Shown one piece after another: positions 1 through 9,652 of a DNA stretch of 25,416 nt. A model generated the notes under the pieces. That model was not told where the DNA came from, searched no databases, and worked only from the letters and a program-made list of their open reading frames with translations. The position numbers and the translations under genes are program-made. Source of the DNA: Amoebophrya sp. AT5.2 (lineage: Eukaryota > Sar > Dinophyceae > Syndiniales > Amoebophryaceae); contig RXOD01004243.1 in the NCBI GenBank assembly GCA_005223375.1, positions 1 to 25,416 on the forward strand, written 5' to 3'. The stretch's first letter is position 1. Each line of letters begins with the position of its first letter.

Positions 1-92
1 TTTGAGGCCTAGAGTCTGAAGGCGCGCCGTGTTCCACCAGGGTGTAATATTTCGGACGTAGTAGTATTTTGAGCCTTGCTGTATAGCTCTTT

Positions 93-659
93 CTAAAAGG
101 CCGCGGTGCGCAGCACCTCGGCCATGTGCCCCAGAGCCAGGTCCACCGACGCCTTCGCCTCCACGAACTGCGGGTCCGTGTCGGACTCGGGATCCGCCGA
201 CGCGGAGATCGCCTCGTAGGCCTTCCACACCAGGTGCGTCACGCAGCTGATCTTCATTGAAACGAACCCCGGGATGCAGTCGGACAGCGCCGCCAGGCGG
301 TGCGAGTCCTCGTTGTCACTGGACCAGATGCAGGACTGCTTGCTGAAGAAGGCCTGGCTAGCAGAACCGATGGTGAACAGCGCGTTGGGAAGCTCGGGAT
401 GGAGGTGCAGCAGCATGGTGTCGATCATGGTCTGCCAGTAGTCGTGATTCTGGTTGCAGTCGCACGGGTCGCCGAGCGAAGCGACGGTCTTCTGGGCGGC
501 GACTTGGGTAATGAGGTCGCCGGCGTGGAGGCGGAGTTGTTCATCCTGTGGGGGGAAGAGAAAGAGGAAGGACGGTCGTCTGGAGGGACCACGAAGGAAA
601 ATTTGCGCCAGGACCCAATGGAGGGCGCCAGCGGCGGGAAGTCGGCGTCTGCGGCGCAT
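93..659 (-). CDS. Unidentified protein, 3' part of a gene with uncertain 5' end
   Basis: I do not recognise this protein. The frame is open from beyond position 700 down to a stop at 93-95. The first ATG in it is at 659-657, which would give about 188 residues beginning with five arginines and a short hydrophobic stretch. A better reading may be that the stretch 546-659 is intronic: a strong acceptor (pyrimidine run ending in CCCCACAG) lies just before 545, so the real last exon may be 545-93. That part encodes a soluble, Cys- and His-containing sequence with DYWQTMIDTMLLHLHPELPN and a helical C-terminus. A donor-like AAG/GTAGCC lies at about 750, but joining it there in the right phase gives no start codon, so the upstream exon is not resolved. 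It follows VAC14 on the same strand with under 500 bases between them. Confidence 0.45.
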   Translation of the reverse strand: MRRRRRLPAAGALHWVLAQIFLRGPSRRPSFLFLFPPQDEQLRLHAGDLITQVAAQKTVASLGDPCDCNQNHDYWQTMIDTMLLHLHPELPNALFTIGSASQAFFSKQSCIWSSDNEDSHRLAALSDCIPGFVSMKISCVTHLVWKAYEAISASADPESDTDPQFVEAKASVDLALGHMAEVLRTAAF

Positions 660-1046
660 CGTGGTGTCCTGTGTGCTTGGTCGCTGCGCGCGAGCGCGGT
701 GCAGCAAATGATCTCCTGAACCACCACCCAGCCGACCACTTCTGGCTACCTTGCAGCAACGGTCATCGCTCGAAGAGCCTTCTGCTCAGAGAATCCCCGC
801 AACAACCCGCGGTTTCCACCACGGAGCAGCGCACTGGCGTCGTCATCAGAACATCGAGTAGATGAAGCGCTAGGCTATGGCTAACGCGTTTAGAAGTTAT
901 GGACATCTCACTCCAGTGGATGCTCATGCTGATGCAAAGGGATCTCTACTATCATCATCTGCAATATCTTTTCTTGTGCTTCGTATCATTCGCGTTCGCC
1001 TCTCTGTATCATCTGTACAACTGCTGCTTCGTTTGTATTCACAGCT
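660..1046. other. Spacer between VAC14 and the downstream gene
   Basis: This stretch must hold the VAC14 3' end and the promoter or first exon of the gene at 93-659. Short open frames cross it on both strands, but none has a convincing start joined in phase to the downstream exon. I see no RNA gene or repeat. Confidence 0.4.
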
Positions 1047-4000
1047 TCACGGTTCTTCCAGTATCGGATCTAGCAGCGCCACCACCTGTTCGATCTGGGC
1101 CTCGGTGAGCAGGCCCTCATTTCGACGCCCGATGGATTCTTTTTCCGCCTCCCGGACCCTCCCAGCAGTGGCAGTCCCCTGCTGTGACACACTGTTTAAA
1201 CCGCAGAGCGCCACCCGCTTTTGGAGCAGGTCGAAAGCCGTGCACTGCGGCAGCATCATGCACAGCGACACCAGCGTGCGCACCAGAGCACCGGCACCAC
1301 CTCCACCGGAAGAAGAAGATGAACTTCCACTTCCTTCCAACAGCCGCATGCGGGCCCGGAGGAATACAGGGCTCTCGAAGAGCTGGACGAACTGATCCAG
1401 TTGGTTCAAAAAGTTCTCGCTGCAGGTGGCCGCGGACTGGGCCAAACGCAAACACAGCCCCTCCGCTAGCGAATCCTGGCCGCACCAGATTGCCAGGCTC
1501 ACGGCCGACAACGGATCCGAAATCCACGCCAGCAGAAGACGAGTAAATAGCGTCGGCGTGCGCGGGGGCGAATTTGCTGCTGTCGGGGCGGCAGTTCTGG
1601 AAGTAGCTGTTGCTGCGCCTGAAGACGACGTTGTAGTTCTTGCTGTTGTAGTTTTATCTACCCCGCCCGATGCAACTTTCTTCTTTCGCCCGAGAAAGCT
1701 GCTCCCGCCACCGAGCAGCTCTTCTTCCGCCTTGTCCAGCAGCATTTGGTCCGGCATTCCGCCTACGTTTATTTTCTCGCTCAGCAACCGCTCCCGTAGC
1801 TCCGCCGTTTCTCTACCCGTCAAAAGGATCCAGTGCCAGATCTCCACCGCTTGCCCCAGGAACTGCCGGTGCAGCAACGCATAACTGGTGCATCGATACT
1901 TCTGGGACATCGAACCGGCGAGGGCGCTCTCCTGTAGGACGATGGCCGCGATTGTGCGGAAGAAGAGCTCGGCGTCCAGCTTGTCGCAGAGCTGGCGGAT
2001 GACCAGCCTCCCTCGCTGGTCGAACATCTGCGGTTCCACGCGAAAGAGGTCTAGCAGCTTCCGGCAGACCCCCTGGAACAGCTGCGCGACACCCAACCTA
2101 TCTCGACCGACGCCGCCGCCGTCCGCTGCTTTGTTCAATTCTTGTCCAGACTGCGAGGTGGACGTGGTGGTCCCTTTTACCGGCGTGCGGGAGAGCTGCG
2201 AGAGGGACCGGCTGCCTCCACTTGTGGAAGTTGTCCGGGCTGCTGCTGTTCCCTGTCGTGCTGACGGCGTGCTGGCGCCGCCTGCACTAGCGGACGCAGA
2301 TGGATAACCAGCTGTCCCGCCTCCATGATCCAGAGACTGCACGAGCACGGTGCGACTCGTGACCGTCGGTCCTTTTCTCTTCGCACCGCTGTCCGGCGTG
2401 GAGGTGGCAGTGTGATCGTGCTCTTCGTAGCGGTTCGGACCCAATCGGCTCCCGTCCCGATCGAAAGGGGTCAACACAACGTCCATCTCAACGTTCCCGC
2501 CCGAAGGAGCAGCCGAACCATCCACCTGTGGTTCAACATCTTGCCCTTCATCGCCGGAGCCACGGTCACCACCTGCACCACCCCCAATTTTATGATTTTT
2601 CCCGTAGAGCTGTTCCGCGGAGATGCGACTTTCCGTCATGATCCGGGCGAGGACTTGGAGCGCCGCGATCACTACCTCCGTGTCCGGGTGCGTCAGCGTT
2701 TGAAACAACGGGTCGAAGAGGTCCATGCTCAGCTCCAGCATCTCCTCCGGCCGGTTACTCAGCAGCATGCAGAGCCACTGCAGCGCTGCGGTCTTCAAAA
2801 CCACGTCTTCGGTACTTGTCCCTGGCGCCGGAGATCTTCCCGCGTTGGAGGATGGACTTCCGCCCGGTGCGCTGGCGTACAGTTCGTTGGCCTCGGCATC
2901 AAGGAAGTATGCTCGCGCCGCGGTCGTTCCGCGGCTCATTTCGGCTTGCAGGGCCCGAATCAAGGAGAGCAGCAGCGGCCGCTGCATCGTTTTGCCGTGG
3001 CCGCTCGTGTCCACCAGCTCCAGTAAGCCGCTGTGCGTCTCCACCGCGATCTTCGCCGTCTCCTTATCGCTGCTGTCCAGGCACGGGAGCACGCCGGCGA
3101 GAAACAGCGGCAGCAACGAAAACGGCTGCGGGTCCTCGTCGGAAGACAAAGGATTGACGTAGTCCTCGCCAGCAGTTGTTGTGTAGAAGTTCGCGAACTC
3201 GACGAAGCTCTGCAGCCAGGACAGTGCCGACGTGAGCTGCGCGGACCAGGCGACCCTGCTCTGGTTGCTTCCGGTGGTCCGCTCGCGGCGCATCTCGGCC
3301 AGCGAGTTACGGATCGTGTCCACCAGGATGCGCGCCGTCGTGTACGTCACCCTGTGCCGGGTCGCGATCGTACTCCCCCCCTTCAGTCCTTGCAGGAAGT
3401 TGGTCAAGCACACATCGGCCTTCACCCGGATGTCCTTCACCGTCTCCCCCAGCATGCTGAAGAGCCCCGGGAGCAAAGCCGGCAGGTGCAGATACAGATC
3501 CAGGTCCGGGATCGTCTGCAGCAGCTGCACCCAGCCGAGCAGGAAGCTCCGCAGGAAGGGGTTGCGCGAGTGGATGCGCTCCGCGAGCAGGGGCATGAAG
3601 TTGGGGAGCTGGAAAGTTGAGAAACCTCCCTTCGCGACCGGCGTCTCCGTCACGATGTCCTTCAGCACCTTGTCCAGGTACACCGCGCCCGCCTTCACGT
3701 CCTTGTCCGGGTCCGCGATGTGGCGGCCCGCAGCGTCGAAGATCTCGTTGAAAAAACGCATCGGCCGCGCAACCTTGATGATGTTGTACAAAGCCTCGCA
3801 CGCGTAGTACCTGACTCGTGGGTGCTCGTCCTCAAACACGGACAAAACCGGCGGCACCAAATACTCAATGTACTCGTCCCAAAATAACGAGCGAGCACCC
3901 TCGATCTCGATCGAGCCATATGGAGAGACCAGATGGTAAGCGAGGAAGTGGTAAGTACTTCCTGATGAGTCACCCCTTGGGTGGCGGATTGCACTAGGTG

Positions 4001-5231
4001 GCGGATCATTGCACTAGGTGGCGAGTGCGTCAAGGAACGGTCGGCGCTTGCGCCGGGCGGTTTCAGAGATGCCCCAGTGTTTGGAGTAGGGGGGGCAAGG
4101 AAGTAAGTAAGTGGGAGGGACCACGAGCGGAACAGGAAGGCCATGAAAACCCAGCAGGGGCTAGAACTAGATGTAGATTGGTTATGGTGCTACTTTTACT
4201 AGGGCTAGAGCCTGAAAGCAGGGCAAAAGCAGGCGCCTGCTAGAGTGGCGCCTGATTCTTAGCTGCAGGGTGGAGGGGTGTCAGGCCTGCTGCCAACCGC
4301 GGACAGCCGCCTTTTCTCCTGGTGCAGACCTCACCATCTTCAAAGGGGACCCCGAAGAGCCCCCAAGACAAATCACTTCCCACTTAGCCACTTACCATCT
4401 GGTCTCGCCATAAGCCAAAAGCTCCTCCTCTTGTGCCTCGGGCGGCGGCCCTCGCAATATTACTGGCCGCGGTCCGGGACGAGGTGCTGGACGAGGCAGA
4501 AGCGAACAACTTCCCGTTCATCACCGTACCCGCTGCGCTCGTCGACGAGGAGGGCTGCTCTCCGAAATGCTCGCTAGCCCCTGCAGTTCCGGTAGTGATT
4601 CCCCGCCCGGCGTGTTGCGTGTCGTCGACAACGTCCTCCTTCGGGTAGTGCTCCGCAACCAACCGTGAAAAGTAGTCCCCCTGCTCGCCGCGAGACCTGC
4701 AACGTTCTCAGATCGATGAGGACGACAATCGATGCGATCGAACAATTCGAATTCGAAACACGTGCCTTCCTGTACTTCTGCTCCGACAAAGACAAATCGA
4801 ATTCAAAGTCAAAGTCGAAGATGAGTTGTAGGTAGTGTACGTAGCTTACGCGGCTCAAGCTTACGAGCGGCGTTAGCGTTACCACTCTGCCTATAATTCC
4901 TATCGGAGGACTTGAAATACAAATACCTCCCGCCCACCCCCCCAGCGGCAGCAAGCTGGCTCTGCCCCACTGCGGGGTCCTTGTTGAGAAAGGAATGCGT
5001 GTCCAGGCCGATCGCGACCGCGGCCAATCCGATGAGTCCACCCTTTCGAATGTTGGGCGTGGGCGACTCGACGTACTCCCGGAGGAAGAGCAAAATCTGC
5101 TTGATCTTCTCGCCGCCCAGCTCCCGGACGAGTTTTTCCAGTTCCAGCGCGGCCTGCTTTCGCTTCTCGTAAGAAGTGTTGGCGAGGGCTTTAGTCACCG
5201 CCACGCCCAGCAACGTGTCCAACGAACTCAT
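1047..5231 (-). CDS. VAC14: VAC14 homologue, scaffold of the PIKfyve/Fab1-Fig4 complex
   Basis: VAC14 is a HEAT-repeat scaffold that holds the PI3P 5-kinase Fab1/PIKfyve and the phosphatase Fig4 on endosome or vacuole membranes and so controls PI(3,5)P2. I place three exons: 5231-4927, 4696-4396 and 3905-1047 (acceptor at 3899 also possible), giving about 1154 residues. Exon 1 has the family N-terminus (YEKRKQAALELEKLV, then RKGGLIGLAA). Exon 3 opens with YIEYLVPPVL and RYYACEALYNI, the most conserved VAC14 block, followed by HEAT repeats. From about residue 817 comes the Fig4-binding C-terminal domain (RLVIRQLC; FVQLFESPVF; MMLPQCTAFDLL). Exon phases (2, then 0) match. Oddities: exon 2 adds about 100 Ser/Ala/Thr-rich residues between two blocks that adjoin in other VAC14 proteins; a second low-complexity loop spans about residues 640-815; and intron 2 coincides with an inverted-repeat element. 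Confidence 0.93.
3919..4412. mobile_element. 494-bp inverted-repeat element forming VAC14 intron 2 (introner candidate)
   Basis: The two ends are inverted copies: reading inward both begin TATGG(A/C)GAGACCAGATG followed by GTAAG, and similarity continues for about 38-40 bases (3919-3958 and 4412-4373). The element is flanked by the 5-bp direct repeat AGCCA on the plus strand (3914-3918 and 4413-4417), like a target-site duplication. The GTAAG inside the terminal repeat supplies a ready donor (ATG/GTAAGT at 4395 on the minus strand); the acceptor AG lies just outside at 3906 or 3900. Both this splice and exact removal of the element plus one repeat keep the VAC14 frame. It encodes nothing visible, so it would be non-autonomous. 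Known introner elements behave this way; the assignment is inference. Confidence 0.75.
3981..4024. repeat. Short imperfect tandem repeat inside the VAC14 intron element
   Basis: The unit GTGGCGGAT(CA)TTGCACTAG occurs at 3981 and 3998 and its start again at 4018, with spacings of 17 and 20 bases. It lies inside the element near one end. Confidence 0.6.
4697..4926 (-). other. VAC14 intron 1
   Basis: The donor is GAG/GTATTT at 4926 and the acceptor is GTTGCAG at 4697. It interrupts an Arg codon (phase 2), and joining restores the frame. No terminal inverted repeat is visible, unlike intron 2, so this looks like an ordinary spliceosomal intron. Confidence 0.7.
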
Positions 5232-5837
5232 GGCTAATCGTTTTCGCTTTCGGTAAAGGGTTTTATATAAGAAGAGGACTATAATTTTAATACTTCTTGT
5301 ATGGCTCGTTCAGTATCTATCAGTCGACTGATGTATCATGACCCTTAGTAGTACCACGCAGCACTGACAAAGATCGTGATATCCATCCGTAGCTCCGTAT
5401 CCGTTTCCACCCCATTACTACTTACCCGAGAAACAGAATAAAGTTGTCGTTGACGTTGTCCCCGTCAGTTTACGATTTTTCTGTCGGCGACGAGCGGCCT
5501 GGACTTTATCTTGTGCTCGCGTGCTGCAGGCGCAGGTGCCGGCGCGTGAAGAAGAAGATCAAGATTGGATTCATTCATTGATGCGTGCAGTCGTGCGACA
5601 TCAATCAAAGGTCGACATCGACTCGTAAAATATTTTTGACCTGCAAATAAAACGTAAGTACCCATCTATAGCCCATACACGCGGGCGGCCAACATCGAGC
5701 AAACAACATCGATCACGACCACGCCGTGCTGGTACGGTCATTAAATTCTCATAGCAGTAGGCGCACCCCGCCATCGCGGCACAAGAACTATATAGAGGTG
5801 CCTCCATCGGCTACGACGGCGAGGACCATCGCGACGC
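5232..5837. other. Intergenic spacer upstream of VAC14
   Basis: No supported gene lies here. A TATA-like stretch (CTTATATAAAAC on the minus strand, about 5261-5272) sits some 30-40 bases before the VAC14 start and may be a promoter element; this is a weak motif-only call. The remainder would hold the 3' untranslated region of the RING-CH gene. Confidence 0.4.
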
Positions 5838-8795
5838 CTACAAAAGGCAGTCCGGGTGCGTTCGGTGCGCTACTTTTGTCGTGTTTGTGCAGTTCACGGA
5901 TGCCACTTCCTCCCTCGGCTGCCCGATCCAATCCGCGAGCAAAATGCCCGCCATCACGTTGAGGACCTCCGTCTGCGCGATCAGCGCCACCATCCGCAGG
6001 AAGCCGTTCCAAAACCCTCCGCACCGCACCAGCGCCCTCCACGCGCGCAGCCCAAAAACCAGCGCGCTCACTTTGCCGATCGCCACGTTCGCTCCGTAAC
6101 TCAAGTAGTAGCGCGGGTTTAATCCGTGGGCCGGCGGCACGGGGGGCGACCCGCCGACCGGGTGCATGCGATCGTGCCAGTTGAAGCGGAAGTAGTCACG
6201 ACACGGGCGCCACAGGAGGCAGTGGCACCGGTCCAAAGTGGCGGCGAGCACGGAGCAGTCGCGCAAAGGTTGCGCGACGTCGTGGAGAAACTGGGCGAGG
6301 TCCCTGACCGTGCCCTCGTCGACCGCGCGGTCGAGGGCCGCAGCGAGCGCGGAGTCGGCCTTCCTCAGCAGGGCGAGAACCAGGTCTATGTGCTGTTGCA
6401 GGAGCTCCTGCTCTGAAGATGTGCAGTCTTTCACCTTAATATTCTGGGCGTCGTCCTCCTCGTCGAGGTCTTCGCGGTTGTCCTGCTGCTGCCCTAGAAG
6501 TACCTCCTGTTGCCGTTTCTGGAGTTCGTGGTGGCGCTTCTGGATTTCACGGAGGAGCCGGGGCTTCAGCGCGGCCTGGCAGGTGCTGCAAGAGGTGCCG
6601 CCGCCGCGGTGGGCCAGCCACCCGTTGAGACAGGCTGGGTGCACGTTCTGGCGGCACTTGCACGGCCGTGCCAGCAGACTCAGCCTCTCCTTCACGACTA
6701 CTTTTTCACGTTGTGGATCTCGAGAACCAGAGGACGCGGGGGCCCTGCTTCCCAAAGCAGACTCGACCGCACGGTAGACGAGCGACGAACTTCTTGTAGA
6801 GGTGGCGGTGGTCGTCGGGGTCGTGGTTGGTGAAGGCGGACTGCAAGAATCAGTAGTAGTCCGTCGAGGCGCACCTGCCGATGGCCCAGCACCCCCTTCT
6901 GTCGAGTGGTCGGTGGAGCGGCTCAGTTCATTGTCCATCTCCTGAATCACCAGGCCGCCCGTCTCTTCCACGTCTGCGATGAAAGCTGCGACGCGATTCC
7001 TCACCTCCTTCACGTGCGCGGCTAGTTTTTGGCCCTTCCGCCCCACCTGAGCAAGCAAACTCTCCACTTCTGCGCCCGTTTCCTTTGCGAGCGTCACCGT
7101 TACATCGCGCGCGACGAACACAGATTCGGCTACTATTGCTTCCCAGCAGCTGCCCGGGAGAGGACCTTCTCCTTCGCTGCACGACGTCCGCGACACTCGC
7201 TTGCGCTCCTTCGCCCCCTCCCGCGCCGCACGCACGGCGCGCCGCGCGACGCGCGAGGGCAGAGTCAACACCTTCCGTTGCAGGTCCAGATAGTCCTCCT
7301 GTTCCTCCGCCGCCTCCGTCGCGGCGCCCGTCAGCACGGGCAGAACCTCGAACAGCGACCAGTAACACGCGCGGACGTAACTCAGATGGAACTCCTGCAA
7401 GTACTTCCGCCGGCTCAACCTCAACAGATCCCACTCCGTCCCGTACAGAAGCACCATGTACAGCACGGAAAAGTTCATCGGAATCTGCCCAAGCACGGTG
7501 AACAGGTGACACAAGGAACGGAGCTTCGCCCGGGTGCCCGCGTCGAAAAGACTTCGGCGGGACGGGCTGGATCCGCTCCTGGCGGCGTCGGCCGAGAAGG
7601 TGGACGGGGTGGTCGTTTCCTGAGCTTCATCTGCTTGTGGTCCCGAGCCCGATTCTTGGGCAGATCCTTCCGCGTGGTCACCGAACAGCGTGTGACAGAT
7701 GTAGCAAACCATCTCCATGGGCGCCTCCTCCTCCGAACTTCCGCTCCACTGTCTCGACCCGTACTGGTCGAAAATTTCCACCAGCTTCCAAGCATCATCC
7801 TCGGAAGCTGGTGGAAAGTTTCGGGCGGTCATCTCATTCTCATCGTCGTCAAGGACGGCGTGGTCAGGAGCAAATACGCAAGCGGGAGAGCGGCCGCGAT
7901 AGACCCCTTCGCAGTCTTGCTCTTGCCCGGATTTATCTTCGGCTTTTTCATCAGTTTGGCGCGGGCGCCGCAGCGCAGGGTTGCTCCCCTCGGTTGCGGC
8001 GGTCTCGTCGAAGAGGTTCCCCTTCGACAGAAGTGACACATCAGCGAAACAAGGCTGCCAGAATTCCGCGACTGAGCTTGATGAGCAAACCTCGACTGGC
8101 GAACCACTGAAAGCTCGACTGGCAGAAACTGCGGCTGGCGGATGATCTTCCCGACGCCAGCAGCATGTCAAAGAACTCAGACCGCCGCGGGAGCTGATTC
8201 CATTACCATTGTGATTGTCCTCGTCTTCTTTCTCTTTCGCAGCACGACCCAGCAACGCGGGCGGCGGTAAGGGCTCCAGGTGGTCCAATGCATGTGAGTC
8301 GGAATTCATTTCGGGAAGAACAAAACAAGGTCCACCGTCCTCCTCACCCGCCCGCTCCAGGAGGTCTTCCAGGAACGGGAAAGAGTCGCGGACGAACGGC
8401 GGGCTGGATGGTACGCCTACGCACCAGTAGGGCGTACTGGGCGCCGAGCTCCCACTGCTCGCCGGACTTGTTGCCGTGCACGTGCTCGCGGAGGTCGAGG
8501 CGGTACTACTTTTCGAGTGCCGCCGCCGGCGCAGTAGCGCCGTGTGGGAGGCCTGATGTTGATCATGATCATGAAGAAGAGAGCCGCTGCTCGTAGAAGC
8601 GCTAGACTTCGTGCTGTCTGCGGAGGTGGCGATCCCGCTGCTCGACGGACTTGGCGTGGACGAAGTAACCTTCGCCTGGCGACCGTCGTCCTGTTCGTGA
8701 ACCATTTTCACTGCCGAGGTCGAGCAGGCCGCAAGACCGCCGACGACAAGCAGGCCCCGCAGAGGCGTACTGCAAAACATAGGTTTCGACATCAT
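5838..8795 (-). CDS. Probable RING-CH (MARCH-like) E3 ubiquitin ligase with a split zinc-binding motif
   Basis: A single open exon of 985 codons starts at the tandem ATG at 8795; an in-frame TAG lies a short way upstream. The first 30 residues have a hydrophobic core (LRGLLVVGGLAAC) and could be a signal peptide or anchor. Cys364-x2-Cys367 (CYICH) and then Cys712-x-Cys714-x4-His719-x2-Cys722-x13-Cys736-x2-Cys739 match the order of RING-CH ligands, a domain that transfers ubiquitin from an E2, usually at membranes. Two features are abnormal: 344 residues separate the first Cys pair from the second, against tens in the family, and Cys714-His719 is three residues shorter than the usual spacing. 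The insert has its own hydrophobic helical stretch near VLYMVLLYGTEWDLL. The C-terminus (KVSALVFGLRAW to MAGILLADW) is likely membrane-spanning. Long Ser/Thr-rich regions fill residues 50-360. An unrelated zinc-binding fold is possible. Confidence 0.72.
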   Translation of the reverse strand: MMSKPMFCSTPLRGLLVVGGLAACSTSAVKMVHEQDDGRQAKVTSSTPSPSSSGIATSADSTKSSASTSSGSLLHDHDQHQASHTALLRRRRHSKSSTASTSASTCTATSPASSGSSAPSTPYWCVGVPSSPPFVRDSFPFLEDLLERAGEEDGGPCFVLPEMNSDSHALDHLEPLPPPALLGRAAKEKEDEDNHNGNGISSRGGLSSLTCCWRREDHPPAAVSASRAFSGSPVEVCSSSSVAEFWQPCFADVSLLSKGNLFDETAATEGSNPALRRPRQTDEKAEDKSGQEQDCEGVYRGRSPACVFAPDHAVLDDDENEMTARNFPPASEDDAWKLVEIFDQYGSRQWSGSSEEEAPMEMVCYICHTLFGDHAEGSAQESGSGPQADEAQETTTPSTFSADAARSGSSPSRRSLFDAGTRAKLRSLCHLFTVLGQIPMNFSVLYMVLLYGTEWDLLRLSRRKYLQEFHLSYVRACYWSLFEVLPVLTGAATEAAEEQEDYLDLQRKVLTLPSRVARRAVRAAREGAKERKRVSRTSCSEGEGPLPGSCWEAIVAESVFVARDVTVTLAKETGAEVESLLAQVGRKGQKLAAHVKEVRNRVAAFIADVEETGGLVIQEMDNELSRSTDHSTEGGAGPSAGAPRRTTTDSCSPPSPTTTPTTTATSTRSSSLVYRAVESALGSRAPASSGSRDPQREKVVVKERLSLLARPCKCRQNVHPACLNGWLAHRGGGTSCSTCQAALKPRLLREIQKRHHELQKRQQEVLLGQQQDNREDLDEEDDAQNIKVKDCTSSEQELLQQHIDLVLALLRKADSALAAALDRAVDEGTVRDLAQFLHDVAQPLRDCSVLAATLDRCHCLLWRPCRDYFRFNWHDRMHPVGGSPPVPPAHGLNPRYYLSYGANVAIGKVSALVFGLRAWRALVRCGGFWNGFLRMVALIAQTEVLNVMAGILLADWIGQPREEVASVNCTNTTKVAHRTHPDCLL

Positions 8796-9652
8796 GATCG
8801 AGCTCGAGGTCGACACGACTGCTGATGCGGATGCGTGGCGCTAAAAAAGTACGTAAACTAAGTCTAAGTTTTCAGAAACTACAGCTGCACGACTGGCAAA
8901 TTCTATCGTGCGTGGTCAAATACGCCTTACGCGAAGATTAAGTATGTTGTAACTAAGGGCAAGTATACATCAGTATTCTTGGCGCTACTTCTGAGATGAC
9001 ATGATCAGTACTCCTGAGATCTCGAAACTCCACGGCGCGGATGAATGATCGCAATTGATTTTTTTCTTCTTCTCCTTTTTCTTCAGTACGCAGAATGATA
9101 TAGATCACTCTTCCTCTTCGCGGAGAAGACTGCAGGTCACGGCGCAACAACAATAAGAACCGGCGCAAGAAAGATCGCGGCTCGCGCATAGAATTAGAAT
9201 TGCATGACGCATCTCGTCGATTCGTTTTTTTTGCAACAACAATCATCTTACACGGGCGGCAGCATCACTTCATCTACTTCTACAGTGACGCAGAGCGGTG
9301 GCGGTCCGGAAACAAACGTCCGAAAGAGATCCTTGTTTTCGGGAGATAAGAAAAAGTCTGTCTCTCTTTTCATCTCCCGCACAAATAATCCCTTGACGCG
9401 TCGCCTGCGAGTACGCGCACCGTTTTTTACTTTGTTAAAAAGAAGGTATAGTCATAGCGCTGACCGAGTGGCGAGAGAACGATCGGTCCGGCCAAAGCAC
9501 AAACGAACTGAAAATGGTGCCGCTAGCTCTGCTCTTCGTCGAGAATTTGCAGCTAAACGGCGTCTATCGATGTGACCCTTACAGGTATACCCGAAGTAAC
9601 GGGCTAGTGCTAGAAGCTGCTATGATGCTGGCTTTGGTTTTGCCCAATGCCT
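8796..9652. other. Intergenic region with no supported gene
   Basis: A pyrimidine tract ending in TTTTTTTAG lies on the minus strand at about 8842-8850, about 50 bases before the RING-CH start. It could be a splice or trans-splice acceptor, or nothing. The rest shows only short frames on both strands and no RNA gene. Confidence 0.35.

Noticed and set aside
990..1010. ATACAGAGA resembling the U6 snRNA ACAGAGA box (minus strand)
   Set aside because: None of the flanking conserved U6 sequence is present.
7029..8036. Plus-strand frame of 335 codons
   Set aside because: Antisense to the RING-CH gene, with no domain of its own.
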